A DNA stretch of 42,196 nucleotides from Spirochaetales bacterium (GTDB taxonomy: Bacteria > Spirochaetota > GWE2-31-10), in NCBI GenBank assembly GCA_017624275.1, contig JAGANG010000033.1:1-42196 (forward strand). The letters run 5' to 3'. The notes under the pieces are model-generated. The model did not search any database. It saw only the letters and a program-made list of their open reading frames with translations, and was not told the origin of the DNA. The position numbers and the translations under genes are program-made. Shown here in pieces: positions 28,593 to 37,170 of this stretch. Every line of letters starts with the position of its first letter. The first letter of the stretch is position 1.

Positions 28593-29114
28593 TCAGAAAA
28601 AGGCTGATTCGCCGTTTTTATCAATTCCCACGATGACAGGAAAATCTTTTATTGTAAGTTCTCGTACGGCTTCGGCTCCTAAATCTTCAAATGCTACGAT
28701 TTTTGAAGATGTAACGCATTGTGCTAAATAAGCACCGGCTCCTCCGATAGCTAAAAGATACGGAGCTTGATATTGTTCTGCCAGTTTTGTTACATTTGAA
28801 TCCCTTGTGCCTTTACCGATTGTCGCAGCAACGCCGTTTTGCAATGTCATTTCTAAAAAAACATCCATTCTGTAACTGGATGTCGGCCCACAACTGCCTA
28901 CAGCTTTGCCGGGTTTTGTAGGAGTAGGTCCCATGTAATAAATAACTTTATCTTTCAGTGTTATAGGTAAAGATTTTCCTTCGTTTAAAAGATTTTGTAT
29001 TCGTTTGTGGGCTGTGTCTCTGGCAGAGTAGATAGTCCCGCTTAAAAGCAAACTTGTCCCGGCTTTTTGTTCTCGCAGCAGCGGTGCATCAGTATCTAAA
29101 TTAATTTTAATCAC
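28593..29114 (-). CDS. Class I fumarate hydratase, beta subunit (C-terminal half)
   Basis: Fe-S hydro-lyase beta subunit, 173 aa, the separate-subunit version of the C-terminal domain of the one-chain FumA/FumB. It has GTIYSARDTAHKRI and YYMGPTPTKPGKAVGSCGPTSSYRMD (substrate-side loop) and the KGTRDSN and IGGAGA segments. Tartrate dehydratase is a close alternative; the context does not decide. The start is GTG at 29114, with GGAGA 7 nt before it. Seventeen bp after the alpha subunit. Confidence 0.9.
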   Translation of the reverse strand: MIKINLDTDAPLLREQKAGTSLLLSGTIYSARDTAHKRIQNLLNEGKSLPITLKDKVIYYMGPTPTKPGKAVGSCGPTSSYRMDVFLEMTLQNGVAATIGKGTRDSNVTKLAEQYQAPYLLAIGGAGAYLAQCVTSSKIVAFEDLGAEAVRELTIKDFPVIVGIDKNGESAFF

Positions 29115-29131
29115 AATAATTCTCCATTCGG

Positions 29132-29974
29132 CTAAAGTTCAATGTCTGCGTGTCTTGTAGAATGGCAGCAATAGTTATATGCAAGCGGTAAACCTGCAAT
29201 ATGAGTAGGTGCGGCTAATATTCGTACGGAAAGAACTGTAGTTCTGCCGCCGACTCCCATAGGTCCGATTCCGCTATTGTTAATTTTTTCTAAAATCTTT
29301 TTTTCCATATCAGCATAAAAAGGATCTTCATTGTGACCGTCTATGGGTAAAAGAAGAGCTTTTTTTGCCATGTGTGCTACAGTATCAAAAGAACCGCCGA
29401 TTCCTACACCGATAACAGCCGGCGGACATCCTTTACTGCCCGAAGCTATGACTTCATTTGCTATAAAATCTACAATTTCATCAGGTGTAGTTGCCGGAAT
29501 CATCATTTTCAAACGTGATTGATTTTCAGCACCGAATCCTTTAGGCATTACTGTCAATTTTATTTTATCTCCGGCAACTATTTCCGTAAAAATAACTGCC
29601 GGTAGATTGTTTCCGGTATTTTTACGTCGCAAAGGATCTTCCACAACTGATTTTCGTAAAAAACCTTCATCATAAGCTTGTTCCACGCCGGCATTTACAG
29701 CATCTTCTAAAAGTCCGCCGCAGATATGAACATCTTGTCCCAATTCTACAAATACAAATGCCATTCCGGTATCTTGGCAAAGCGGGAAATCATTTTGAGC
29801 AGCTATTTGGGCATTTTTCAGTAATATTTCCAAAACCTGTTTTGCTGCATTTGTAGTTTCATTTTGTATTGCTTTTAATAAGGCATTTTTTACATCTTCC
29901 GGAAGATGATAACTTGCTTTTATAAAAAGCTGTTTTACGGCGGAAGTAATCTGAGAAGCTTCAATTTCCCGCAT
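29132..29974 (-). CDS. Class I fumarate hydratase, alpha subunit
   Basis: 280 aa. Fe-S hydro-lyase alpha subunit holding the [4Fe-4S] cluster. Cys ligand candidates: PLCQDTG (near residue 71), SKGCPPAVIGVGIGG (near 185) and the C-terminal YNYCCHSTRHAD. Converts fumarate and malate (or tartrate). AGGAGA sits 4 bp before the start. Eleven bp after rpiB, ahead of the beta subunit, so rpiB-alpha-beta is one operon. Confidence 0.92.
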   Translation of the reverse strand: MREIEASQITSAVKQLFIKASYHLPEDVKNALLKAIQNETTNAAKQVLEILLKNAQIAAQNDFPLCQDTGMAFVFVELGQDVHICGGLLEDAVNAGVEQAYDEGFLRKSVVEDPLRRKNTGNNLPAVIFTEIVAGDKIKLTVMPKGFGAENQSRLKMMIPATTPDEIVDFIANEVIASGSKGCPPAVIGVGIGGSFDTVAHMAKKALLLPIDGHNEDPFYADMEKKILEKINNSGIGPMGVGGRTTVLSVRILAAPTHIAGLPLAYNYCCHSTRHADIEL

Positions 29975-29985
29975 AGTATCTCCTG

Positions 29986-30426
29986 TTATTTTATGTTTTC
30001 TAATGCGGCGATTTTATCCAGTCTGTTTTGATGTCTGCCGCCTTCAAAATCTGTAGAAAGAAATGCTTTTACTATTGATTTTGCCAATTCCGAACCGGTA
30101 GTTCGTCCGCCCATAGCTAAAACATTTGCATTGTTGTGTTTGCGTGTCATTTCGGCCGAAAAAGGTTCACTGCATAATGCACATCGAATTCCTTTGATTT
30201 TATTTGCAGCTATTGAGATTCCGATTCCGGTACCGCATATTAATATACCTTGAGCATTTTCTGCGATTACTTTGTTACAAACTTTTTCTGCGTAATCAGG
30301 ATAATCAACGGAAGACGTGTCGTAACAACCTAAATCTTCTATTTCTAATGCTAAATCTTCCTTTATATATTTAAAAATTTCTTGCTTTAAAGCAAAGCCG
30401 CCATGGTCACAACCTATGTAAATCAT
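29986..30426 (-). CDS. rpiB: Ribose 5-phosphate isomerase B
   Basis: Interconverts ribulose 5-phosphate and ribose 5-phosphate. 146 aa, the normal RpiB length. N-terminal GCDHGGFALK, the SVDYPDYA motif, the ICGTGIGISIAANK active-site region with its Cys, then MTRKHNNANVLAMGGR. AGGAG precedes the ATG. First of rpiB plus fumarase, with a candidate promoter at 30465-30492. Confidence 0.96.
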   Translation of the reverse strand: MIYIGCDHGGFALKQEIFKYIKEDLALEIEDLGCYDTSSVDYPDYAEKVCNKVIAENAQGILICGTGIGISIAANKIKGIRCALCSEPFSAEMTRKHNNANVLAMGGRTTGSELAKSIVKAFLSTDFEGGRHQNRLDKIAALENIK

Positions 30427-30464
30427 GATTTAACTCCTAAAATTGTATGTTTTTTTTCAGCCGT

Positions 30465-30492
30465 ATTTTAAACTTTTATAACATCTGGTCAA
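30465..30492 (-). promoter_or_regulatory. Candidate promoter for rpiB and fumarase
   Basis: On the minus strand TTGACC (30487-30492), 16 bp, TAAAAT (30465-30470), about 39 nt before the start of rpiB. Confidence 0.5.
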
Positions 30493-30537
30493 GTAAAAGA
30501 AAGTTATTATGAAGTCATTAACTTTAGTTTTTTTCAG

Positions 30538-30565
30538 TTGTTCATTTATAAAAATGTGTTATTAT
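30538..30565 (+). promoter_or_regulatory. Candidate promoter for the exported HEAT-like protein
   Basis: TTGTTC (30538-30543), 16 bp, TATTAT (30560-30565), 33 nt before the ATG at 30599. Confidence 0.4.
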
Positions 30566-30598
30566 TCAGCCTTAATTGAAATTAAGAGAGGTGTTTAA

Positions 30599-31831
30599 AT
30601 GAGATTCAGTAAAATCGCATTGGTGCTTTCAATAGCTGTATTATTTTGCTTTGAAGTGTCTGCAAAACCAAGAACTGCCAGATATTACGAAAACATGTAC
30701 AAACATGCAAAGAAGATGAAGGAAAAACGTAATCTGGTAAAAGAAATGTACAAAGATATAATAGAAGATTATGCTCCTATTATTTCTAATATTATCGACG
30801 AACAGTATAATTACGGTATAGAAAAAGATAAAAATTCATTTAAAGATTATGAAGAATGGATTTATTACACTGCGATGTGTGCAGGATCATTGAAACTAAG
30901 TAATAAATCAGAACAATTAAAGACTATTTATACTTATGTTAAAACTCCTATTTATATGGGAACAATCGCTCACGTATTGGCATTGACCGGAGACAAAGAC
31001 GGAGTATTGCCATGGTTGAACGAACATTTACGTGAAATGAATATGATGGTAAGAAAAGGTTCCGGAAGTATAAGTTATAAGGAAGAAATTGTAGAAGGAA
31101 TCCTTTTGGGAATGAAAGAATTTAAAGATGCTTCTTCTTTCGAACATGTTTTCTTTGCTACGGTTCCTAACTATTCAGAAAAAATTCGTAAATTAGCACG
31201 TGAAGTTCTTAGTGAAATTACAGATAATCCGGCTCCGTTAATAATAACTTTTGTAAATGCGGAAGAAGATTTTGAAATTATCAAAGATTTGTTGGATTAT
31301 GCACATAAAAGTTCTTCATCTAATGAAGATAAAGAAAAATTGTACATAACAGTTTTAGACCGCTGTTTAGGACAGATGGTTGAAAATAATCCGGAAAATA
31401 TGGCTTATAAACCAAAAGTTGAACAGAATGCTGTTTTTTATCTGGGTGAAGTAGCTGCTAAAGATCCGTTGGCTGTAAAATTGATTGGTGAAAAATGGAA
31501 AGCTGATAATAAAGATAAAAGTGGCGTATCTGAAGATACAAATGTAAAATTGACTAACATTGATGCTTTACGTAAAATAGCTACTCCGGAAGCAACAAAA
31601 ATATTGTTGGAAAATCTAAAATTCTATTATGAAGCCGGTAAAGAAGGTTTCGGAACAGGTTACGGTACAAAAGAAGGAAACAAAATTTTTATTGCCGTAA
31701 TCAGAGCTTTGGGCGAAATCGGAACTGATGATGAAGATGTTTTAATGGCATTAAACTTAATCAAAGTTTCAGATGAGTTTGGTGCTCCGGTAATACATGA
31801 AGTAGAAAAAGCTTTGGAGAAATTACAATAG
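30599..31831 (+). CDS. Exported HEAT-repeat-like protein of unknown function
   Basis: 410 aa with a signal peptide cleaved after VSA (MRFSKIALVLSIAVLFCFEVSA), so periplasmic or surface. The mature part is all-helical in look: repeated helices of about 30-40 residues such as KIRKLAREVLSEITDN, ALRKIATPEATKILLENLKF and KIFIAVIRALGEIGTDDEDVLMALNLIK, consistent with HEAT-type repeats. GAGAGGTG precedes the ATG. No function can be assigned; such repeats usually bind other proteins. A terminator follows at 31858. Confidence 0.75.
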   Translation: MRFSKIALVLSIAVLFCFEVSAKPRTARYYENMYKHAKKMKEKRNLVKEMYKDIIEDYAPIISNIIDEQYNYGIEKDKNSFKDYEEWIYYTAMCAGSLKLSNKSEQLKTIYTYVKTPIYMGTIAHVLALTGDKDGVLPWLNEHLREMNMMVRKGSGSISYKEEIVEGILLGMKEFKDASSFEHVFFATVPNYSEKIRKLAREVLSEITDNPAPLIITFVNAEEDFEIIKDLLDYAHKSSSSNEDKEKLYITVLDRCLGQMVENNPENMAYKPKVEQNAVFYLGEVAAKDPLAVKLIGEKWKADNKDKSGVSEDTNVKLTNIDALRKIATPEATKILLENLKFYYEAGKEGFGTGYGTKEGNKIFIAVIRALGEIGTDDEDVLMALNLIKVSDEFGAPVIHEVEKALEKLQ

Positions 31832-31857
31832 GTTATTAACAAATAACTTAAAATAAT

Positions 31858-31944
31858 AAAGGGCTGTCTAATATTAAAAGTTATAGTGTCATAGATGCTG
31901 AAATAAAAAATCAGCATGACAAAACTTTGTAGACAGCCCTTTTT
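31858..31944. terminator. Bidirectional terminator with a nested palindrome
   Basis: Outer stem AAAGGGCTGTCTA / TAGACAGCCCTTT, 13 bp perfect, with T-runs on both sides. It sits between the convergent HEAT-like gene and ohrR. The 59-nt loop holds a second hairpin (31889-31920), listed separately. Confidence 0.8.
31889..31925. repeat. Palindromic intergenic element, copy B
   Basis: AGATGCTGAAA, AT-rich spacer, TCAGCATGACAAAAC. The arms ATGCTGA / TCAGCAT pair. Shares TCAGCATGACAA with copy A at 28330. It is inserted in the loop of a terminator, which suggests a separate small element. Confidence 0.5.
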
Positions 31945-31986
31945 ATTTGCCGGGAAGTAAAACTGTCATTTTATAAATCGTTAAAA

Positions 31987-32412
31987 TTATTCTTCTAATA
32001 GTTTTTTTATCAAATTGTACAAATTGACAGCTTCTTCCGGTGACAATTTTATGCATGACGCCATTTTTTCCGGGATTTTAACAGCTTCTTCTTTTAATGC
32101 TTTACCTTTTTCGGTAATTGTTACAACCAAAATACGCTCATCTTCCTTACTGCGTTTTCTGTTTACAAGTCCTTTTGTTTCCAAACTTTTTAAAAGAGGT
32201 GTTAATGTTCCCGAATCAAGAAACAATCTTTTCCCTAGATCTTTTACATTAATAGTTTCTTTTTCCCACAAAACCATCATTGCAATATATTGAGTATAAG
32301 TTAAATCGATTTTGTCCAAAAAAGGGCGGTAACGTTTTATAACTTCTTTAGATGCAACATATAAAGGGAAGCATAATTGATTTTCCAGTTTCAGACGGTC
32401 ATCTATTGTCAT
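31987..32412 (-). CDS. ohrR: OhrR-type MarR family peroxide-sensing repressor
   Basis: 141 aa. Winged-helix repressor. The N-terminal run LENQLCFPLYVASKEVIKRY (Cys14) followed by the FLDKIDLTYTQYIAMMVLWE segment is the classic OhrR signature, with the peroxide-sensing Cys. Recognition helix region: VKDLGKRLFLDSGTLTPLLKSLE; wing: RKRSKEDERILVV. No second C-terminal Cys is needed for the one-Cys type; there is one at residue 120 (ASCIKL), so a two-Cys sensor is possible. Third gene of gpx-TSCPD-ohrR; AGGAC precedes the start. It probably represses its own operon through the palindrome at 33192-33245. Confidence 0.85.
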   Translation of the reverse strand: MTIDDRLKLENQLCFPLYVASKEVIKRYRPFLDKIDLTYTQYIAMMVLWEKETINVKDLGKRLFLDSGTLTPLLKSLETKGLVNRKRSKEDERILVVTITEKGKALKEEAVKIPEKMASCIKLSPEEAVNLYNLIKKLLEE

Positions 32413-32434
32413 TAAAAAGTCCTTAAAAGATTAT

Positions 32435-32692
32435 TTATTTATTTTCTTCATTATATGCTTTTCTGACAGCTTTTGCCAGTTGGTCGGCACACGAAGTCGG
32501 TCGTCTTCCGCAACAATTTCCCAGTAAGTGCGACTCAATATAATCAACGGTTTTACCTTCTAATAAGGTAGAAATCGCTCTTAGGTTTCCGTTGCAACCT
32601 CCGGTAAAAACGATATTGCGGACAATATCGCCTTCAAGTGAAAAGTCAATTTTTGATGCACAAACATTTTCTGTGTGATAAGAATAATTCAT
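32435..32692 (-). CDS. TSCPD domain protein
   Basis: 85 aa. Contains GGCNGNLRAISTLLEG and LGNCCGRRPTSCADQLAKA, the TSCPD signature also found at the end of some ribonucleotide reductases and as small stand-alone proteins of unknown function. Seven Cys in all (one CC pair) suggest metal or redox chemistry. AGGAG precedes the ATG. Between gpx and ohrR with gaps of 15 and 22 bp. Confidence 0.85.
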   Translation of the reverse strand: MNYSYHTENVCASKIDFSLEGDIVRNIVFTGGCNGNLRAISTLLEGKTVDYIESHLLGNCCGRRPTSCADQLAKAVRKAYNEENK

Positions 32693-32707
32693 TTTTGTCT
32701 CCTTTTA

Positions 32708-33181
32708 TTATAATTGTTTTATTATTTCGTTTTCAAGTTTTTCCGGCGTAACAGTAGGGGCAAATCGAGCTGTTACATTGCCGTTTTTATCAATTAGGAA
32801 TTTTGTAAAATTCCATTTTATCGCATTTCCGAAAATTCCGGCTTTTTGCTTTTTTAACCAAGTATACAAAGGGCTTTCATTTTTACCGTTTACGTCAATC
32901 TTCGCAAATTGCGGGAAAGTTATTCCATAACGAGATTGGCAGAAATCAAGAATTTCTTCCTCTGTCCCGGGAGCTTGATTGCCGAATTGATTGCACGGAA
33001 AATCCAAAATTTCAAAACCCCGAGATTTATATTTTTCATATAAATCTTGTAATCCGTCGTATTGAGGCGTAAAACCACAGCCGGTAGCCGTATTCACGAT
33101 TAAAATCACTTTACCTTTGTAATCAGATAAACATACATCATTACCTTCTGCGTTTTTCACAATAAAATCATACAATTCCAT
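32708..33181 (-). CDS. gpx: Glutathione peroxidase-type peroxidase (Cys form)
   Basis: 157 aa, thioredoxin-fold peroxidase that reduces hydroperoxides. The active site is IVNTATGCGFTPQY, with the catalytic Cys encoded by TGT where some treponemal relatives use selenocysteine. The remaining tetrad is visible: Gln in FPCNQFG and Trp-Asn in IKWNFTKFL. The Cys in FPCNQFG is the family position for resolution in some members. Start at 33181, where AGGAGG lies 4 bp upstream; the longer frame to 33277 runs through the promoter. First gene of the peroxide operon. The promoter and operator are described separately. Confidence 0.93.
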   Translation of the reverse strand: MELYDFIVKNAEGNDVCLSDYKGKVILIVNTATGCGFTPQYDGLQDLYEKYKSRGFEILDFPCNQFGNQAPGTEEEILDFCQSRYGITFPQFAKIDVNGKNESPLYTWLKKQKAGIFGNAIKWNFTKFLIDKNGNVTARFAPTVTPEKLENEIIKQL

Positions 33182-33191
33182 ATGACCTCCT

Positions 33192-33256
33192 ATATTTATT
33201 GAGTAATATTTAATTGAATGCAATTTAATATTACTCAATAAATATCTTTGTGTCAA
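33192..33256 (-). promoter_or_regulatory. gpx operon promoter with overlapping palindrome, probable OhrR operator
   Basis: On the minus strand TTGACA (33251-33256), 17 bp, TAATAT (33228-33233), ending about 45 nt before the gpx ATG. A 25-bp-arm inverted repeat (33192-33216 and 33221-33245, one mismatch pair) covers the -10 and start site. The centre reads TTAATTGAATGCAATTTAA, similar to the AATT-rich OhrR sites known from Bacillus. Confidence 0.75.
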
Positions 33257-33337
33257 CAAAAAAAGAGAAATAAACATATTATCTTTTGAAAAGAATGAAC
33301 TTGCCTTAAGTAAATGTTGAAAAATGACGATGTTATT

Positions 33338-33353
33338 TTGTGATTTATCACAA
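33338..33353. promoter_or_regulatory. Dyad upstream of the MCP gene
   Basis: TTGTGATTTATCACAA: two 7-bp arms with a 2-bp centre, 47 bp before the MCP start. Resembles half-sites of CRP/FNR family proteins, with shorter spacing than CRP. Confidence 0.35.
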
Positions 33354-33399
33354 TAAACTACATTAAATAAGCGAAATCTTTCGTTAGAAAGAGGTAATT

Positions 33400-35262
33400 A
33401 TGAAATTTAAAGCAAAACTCCTTTTACTTAATATTTTGAGTATTGTATTACTTGTTTCCTTTATCTATGGAGTTGTCATTATCAATTTACAAAATTCTTT
33501 CCATAGAAATCTTGAAAACTTTGACCGAGAGTTAAAAGATTCCAAAAATACCTCTTTACTTGCAAATTTGGCTTTGGCGGAACACACGTTAAGCGAAATT
33601 AACGGACAAGCAAAGTATCAGACAAAATTTATTACGGATGAAGATGAAAAGAAAAAAATAGAAGATGAATTTAAAGAACAGGCTATAAATATTCTTACTC
33701 GTGTAAGCCGTGAAAATAAAAGAAATTATTTCTTTGCTATAAGATTTGATGAAGATGATAATCCTTATTATGTTTTTCACGGATTAAGACAAGATTTACG
33801 AGATCAACCTGTAGATGTAAGCAAGGCGTATCTTCGCAGAATTGTGGAACGTCGTTTGAGAGCCGGACTTTCATTGCGAAAAGGTGACAGAATCAGTTAT
33901 CCAGAAAAGAATTTTGCTCGTAATAAATTGGATGATATTCGTGTCGTTGACGTAAAACACTTTCAAGCGTGGGATTGGTTGATTGTTACCGGATATTATC
34001 AGAGTGAAATTGATAATATAATGGGCGAAATGCGTAAAACAATGACTCACGATTTGGTAATGATGATTTTCTGGATTACGTTAATTTCCGTAATAGTGGG
34101 TGTAGTTATCGGATTTGTAAATCTATTGTTGATTAAACAAATGCTTAAACCGCTTCTTGCATTGTCAGAACATGCTTTGACAGTAGCAGAGGGTAGTTTG
34201 ATTCAATTTAAATATCCGTACAACAGAAAAAATCATGATGAAATTGCTAAGTTAATTTATAGCTTTAATAAATTAATTCGCAGTTTTACTTCAAGTATGC
34301 GTAACATTAACGAAGTTTCTACGAGATTGCAGATTTTGGTTAATAACAACAGCGAAACGGCAGCAACTTTGTCTAATGTAACAAATGTAGAGTCTTCTTC
34401 AGTAAAAGAAATTTCTGCAAACTTGGAAGAACTTTTGACTTCATTTGATGAGATTTCACGAAATGCTATTTCCGGTGCGGCAGAATTGCATGAAAGTGCT
34501 AAATATGCGGAAGACGGATATGCTAAAATCGATAAAATCAGCCAGAGTATTTACGATGTGTCTACTCACTTCAGTGCGATTAAAGAATCTTTGGCGTTGA
34601 TATTCAGCATTTCGGAACAAACAAATTTATTGGCGTTGAATGCTTCTATAGAAGCGGTAAAAGCCGGTGATGTAGGAAAAGGTTTTACCGTAGTCGCAGA
34701 TGAAATTCGTAAATTGGCTGATAAAACTCATATTATCGCAACAAAGATTAACGAAAGTATTGACAGTAATGAAATTTTTATTGAAACAGCACGTCAATTA
34801 ATGGCAAATTCTCAAGAAACATTTAAAGTTCTTATAGATTCAACTGTTTCATCTCAAAAATTGATTTCAGATATTGCCGATTCCATGAAAGTTCAAAATA
34901 GTCGCGGTGAACATATTATGGACAGTGCGACTACAATCAGTGATGCTTCTAATAATATTGTAGACGTTGTTAATCAAACAAAACGTACAAACTTAACAAT
35001 CGAAGATGTACTTAACAAACTTATTTCTACAATGAAAGTATTTAAATTCGAAAATAACGCAGCTAAAGAAAACAATAGTCTTTCTGCAATATTGAAAAAG
35101 CAGAAGGCTAAAGGTGCGGATAATTCCGATGTGACTTCAGATGATGAAAATGATACAGCAAAAAATAATGATGCAGTAATACAAGCGGAAGCTGAAAGCG
35201 AAGATTTTGTACAGGAAAATCAGCTGGTTTCCGATACAGAAGAAAATACTGAAAATACGTAG
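33400..35262 (+). CDS. Methyl-accepting chemotaxis protein with periplasmic Cache domain
   Basis: 620 aa. TM1 at residues 7-29, a periplasmic single-Cache-type domain (30-215; [23 protein letters not shown] and [18 protein letters not shown]), TM2 at about 220-243, HAMP (to about 300), then a coiled-coil signalling domain. The CheW/CheA tip is [20 protein letters not shown] followed by [16 protein letters not shown] (residues 405-445). The last 80 residues are acidic and disordered, without a CheR-docking pentapeptide. Ligand unknown. AGAGG precedes the ATG. Single gene with a terminator at 35287. Confidence 0.94.
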   Translation: MKFKAKLLLLNILSIVLLVSFIYGVVIINLQNSFHRNLENFDRELKDSKNTSLLANLALAEHTLSEINGQAKYQTKFITDEDEKKKIEDEFKEQAINILTRVSRENKRNYFFAIRFDEDDNPYYVFHGLRQDLRDQPVDVSKAYLRRIVERRLRAGLSLRKGDRISYPEKNFARNKLDDIRVVDVKHFQAWDWLIVTGYYQSEIDNIMGEMRKTMTHDLVMMIFWITLISVIVGVVIGFVNLLLIKQMLKPLLALSEHALTVAEGSLIQFKYPYNRKNHDEIAKLIYSFNKLIRSFTSSMRNINEVSTRLQILVNNNSETAATLSNVTNVESSSVKEISANLEELLTSFDEISRNAISGAAELHESAKYAEDGYAKIDKISQSIYDVSTHFSAIKESLALIFSISEQTNLLALNASIEAVKAGDVGKGFTVVADEIRKLADKTHIIATKINESIDSNEIFIETARQLMANSQETFKVLIDSTVSSQKLISDIADSMKVQNSRGEHIMDSATTISDASNNIVDVVNQTKRTNLTIEDVLNKLISTMKVFKFENNAAKENNSLSAILKKQKAKGADNSDVTSDDENDTAKNNDAVIQAEAESEDFVQENQLVSDTEENTENT

Positions 35263-35286
35263 AACAAATATAACTACGCAAGGAAT

Positions 35287-35334
35287 AAAATGTACCGCCG
35301 GAGAATTTGTTTTCTTTAGCGGTACATTTTTTTT
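35287..35334 (+). terminator. Terminator of the MCP gene
   Basis: Perfect 12-bp stem AAAATGTACCGC / GCGGTACATTTT with a 20-nt loop and eight T. Confidence 0.88.
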
Positions 35335-35389
35335 GCAGAAACATTTGATTTGATAGATTTTTATCCATATTTAAGATGTTTTTCCGCAT

Positions 35390-35418
35390 TTGACTTTTCA
35401 CTTCAATTTCTGTAGAGT
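35390..35418 (+). promoter_or_regulatory. Candidate promoter of the murG operon
   Basis: TTGACT (35390-35395), 17 bp, TAGAGT (35413-35418), 26 nt before the murG ATG. Correct spacing; -10 is weak. Confidence 0.45.
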
Positions 35419-35443
35419 GCGACTTTAATATTGAGGAAATAAT

Positions 35444-36580
35444 ATGAAAAAAATTATTATTACCGGCGGAGGTTCCGGCGGACACGCAATGCCGGCAGTG
35501 GCTATAGCACAGCTTTTGCGTAATTATGAAAAGAAAAGCGGAGAGAAAATAAGAATTCTCTATATAGGATCAAAAAAAGGTATCGAGGAAAAAATAGCCG
35601 CACGAAATCATTGTGCGTTTGTTTCAATCAGTACAGGAAAATTGCGTCGTTATTTTTCATTGGAAAATCTTATTGATTTCTTTCGTGTAATAAAAGGGAT
35701 TTTTGACAGTTTGGTAATTATAAAACGTTTTAAACCTGATATGATTTTCAGTACCGGCGGTTTTGTTTCAGTTCCGGTTGTTATAGCCGGACATTTTACC
35801 GGTACACCGTCGATAATCCATGAGCAAACAGTCGATGCCGGGCTTGCAAACAAAATAGCCGGTAAGTTTGCAAAAAAAATTGCTTTGACGTTTGAAGAAA
35901 GTGCTAAATATTTCTCGGCAGCTAAAACTGAGATTACCGGTATTCCGTTGCGTGAAAGTATTTTTGATGTAGATAAAGAAAAAGCTTATTCATTACTTCC
36001 CGTAGTGCGTGATTTGCCTGTAGTTTATGTTTCCGGCGGCGGCTTGGGATGTCATTTATTAAATGAAACAATGCAAAAAATCTTACCGGAATTATTAGAG
36101 AAAATGAATGTTATAGTTCAGGCAGGAAATGCTAATGACGGAAAAGATTATCTAAACTTATTGCGTTTCAGAGAAAGTCTGGACGAAAAGCTTAAAAAAC
36201 GTCTGACTGTATTTAATTTTATCGAAGAAGTCGGAAATGTATTTGCAATAAGTGACCTTGTGGTAGCACGAAGCGGAGCCGGAACTGTAAATGAATTGAT
36301 TGCATTAAAATTGCCGGCAATATTTGTTCCGCTGGCAATAGCTACGGGAAACGAACAATTTAAAAATGCGTCGATAATGAAAAAAATCGGCGGAGCTGAA
36401 ATCATAGAAGAAAAAGACTTAACGCCGGAATTGTTACTGAAAAGTATCAATGAACTTTTCGACAGCGGCAAGCTTACGAATATGAAAAATAATTTGCAGA
36501 AATTGAAAAATTTTTGCGGCAATGAAAAGCTTTTGAAGTTGATTCTTCAAACATTAAATTTAAAATATACGGAGGAATAA
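35444..36580 (+). CDS. murG: UDP-GlcNAc:lipid I GlcNAc transferase MurG
   Basis: Makes lipid II on the inner face of the membrane. 378 aa, normal length. Glycine-rich loop TGGGSGGHAMPAVA at residues 7-20, STGGFVSVPVVIAG, the HEQTVDAGLANKI segment, and the C-domain GGGLGC and RSGAGTVNELIALKLPAIFVPL that bind UDP-GlcNAc. GAGGAAAT precedes the ATG. The stop codon is directly followed by the YggT gene start, so murG, yggT and recG are probably one transcript. Confidence 0.96.
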   Translation: MKKIIITGGGSGGHAMPAVAIAQLLRNYEKKSGEKIRILYIGSKKGIEEKIAARNHCAFVSISTGKLRRYFSLENLIDFFRVIKGIFDSLVIIKRFKPDMIFSTGGFVSVPVVIAGHFTGTPSIIHEQTVDAGLANKIAGKFAKKIALTFEESAKYFSAAKTEITGIPLRESIFDVDKEKAYSLLPVVRDLPVVYVSGGGLGCHLLNETMQKILPELLEKMNVIVQAGNANDGKDYLNLLRFRESLDEKLKKRLTVFNFIEEVGNVFAISDLVVARSGAGTVNELIALKLPAIFVPLAIATGNEQFKNASIMKKIGGAEIIEEKDLTPELLLKSINELFDSGKLTNMKNNLQKLKNFCGNEKLLKLILQTLNLKYTEE

Positions 36581-37162
36581 ATGGTATTTTTAGGTCAATT
36601 ACTTTCCGGATTTATACGAATTTACATGTTAATACTGACATTACGGATTTTTCTTTCATGGTTTAGATTACCCGATAATTCATTTACTAGAATCTTAGGG
36701 ATTTTTACCGATCCTGTCCTTGATGCATTCCGTCGAATTTGTCCGTTGAGAATCGGTTTTTTTGATTTGTCACCGATGATTCCTTTGTTACTCGGCAGTT
36801 TGTGCGACTCCGTAGTGACCACATTATTAATTAACGGTCGCAGTTTTTCAATCGGTTATATAATAGAAATTGCATTGTATATCGTGCAATTTTTTGTCAA
36901 TATTTTCTCGTTTGTTATTGCATTTTCGGCATTGATACTTTTGATTGTGGATATTTTTATGCCGCACAATATTATGCCGCTTGTTACAATGGTAAGGTCG
37001 TTTTTATCACCGATTATAAGATGGCTTCAGCGTCATTTCTGGATAAACAGTCATAATTCAATGCGTATTTACTACATTATAATATTGGTAGCTACGGCTG
37101 TATTTTCTACACTTATCGGGTGTGGAATCAATCTTTTGATTTTATTATCACGTAAATTTTAA
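36581..37162 (+). CDS. YggT family integral membrane protein
   Basis: 193 aa with two tandem YGGT units (each about 80 residues: two TM helices with F.LS.FRLP.....I....DP.L...R...P and the partner MPHNIMPLVTMVRSFLSPIIRWLQR) and a final TM. YggT proteins are linked to cell division or membrane function with unproven activity. GGAGG overlaps the end of murG and the ATG follows the murG stop with no gap, so translation is coupled. Nine bp before recG. Confidence 0.85.
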   Translation: MVFLGQLLSGFIRIYMLILTLRIFLSWFRLPDNSFTRILGIFTDPVLDAFRRICPLRIGFFDLSPMIPLLLGSLCDSVVTTLLINGRSFSIGYIIEIALYIVQFFVNIFSFVIAFSALILLIVDIFMPHNIMPLVTMVRSFLSPIIRWLQRHFWINSHNSMRIYYIIILVATAVFSTLIGCGINLLILLSRKF

Positions 37163-37170
37163 GGTTTAAT

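Noticed and set aside
31660..31917. Minus-strand 85-codon frame at the end of the HEAT-like gene
   Set aside because: Almost wholly inside the HEAT-like gene and the terminator; no binding site.
33182..33277. Longer Gpx N-terminus from 33277
   Set aside because: This sequence holds the promoter and palindrome; AGGAGG marks the start at 33181.
33345..33353. DnaA box in TTATCACAA
   Set aside because: It lacks the required base order of TTATNCACA and is explained by the symmetrical dyad.
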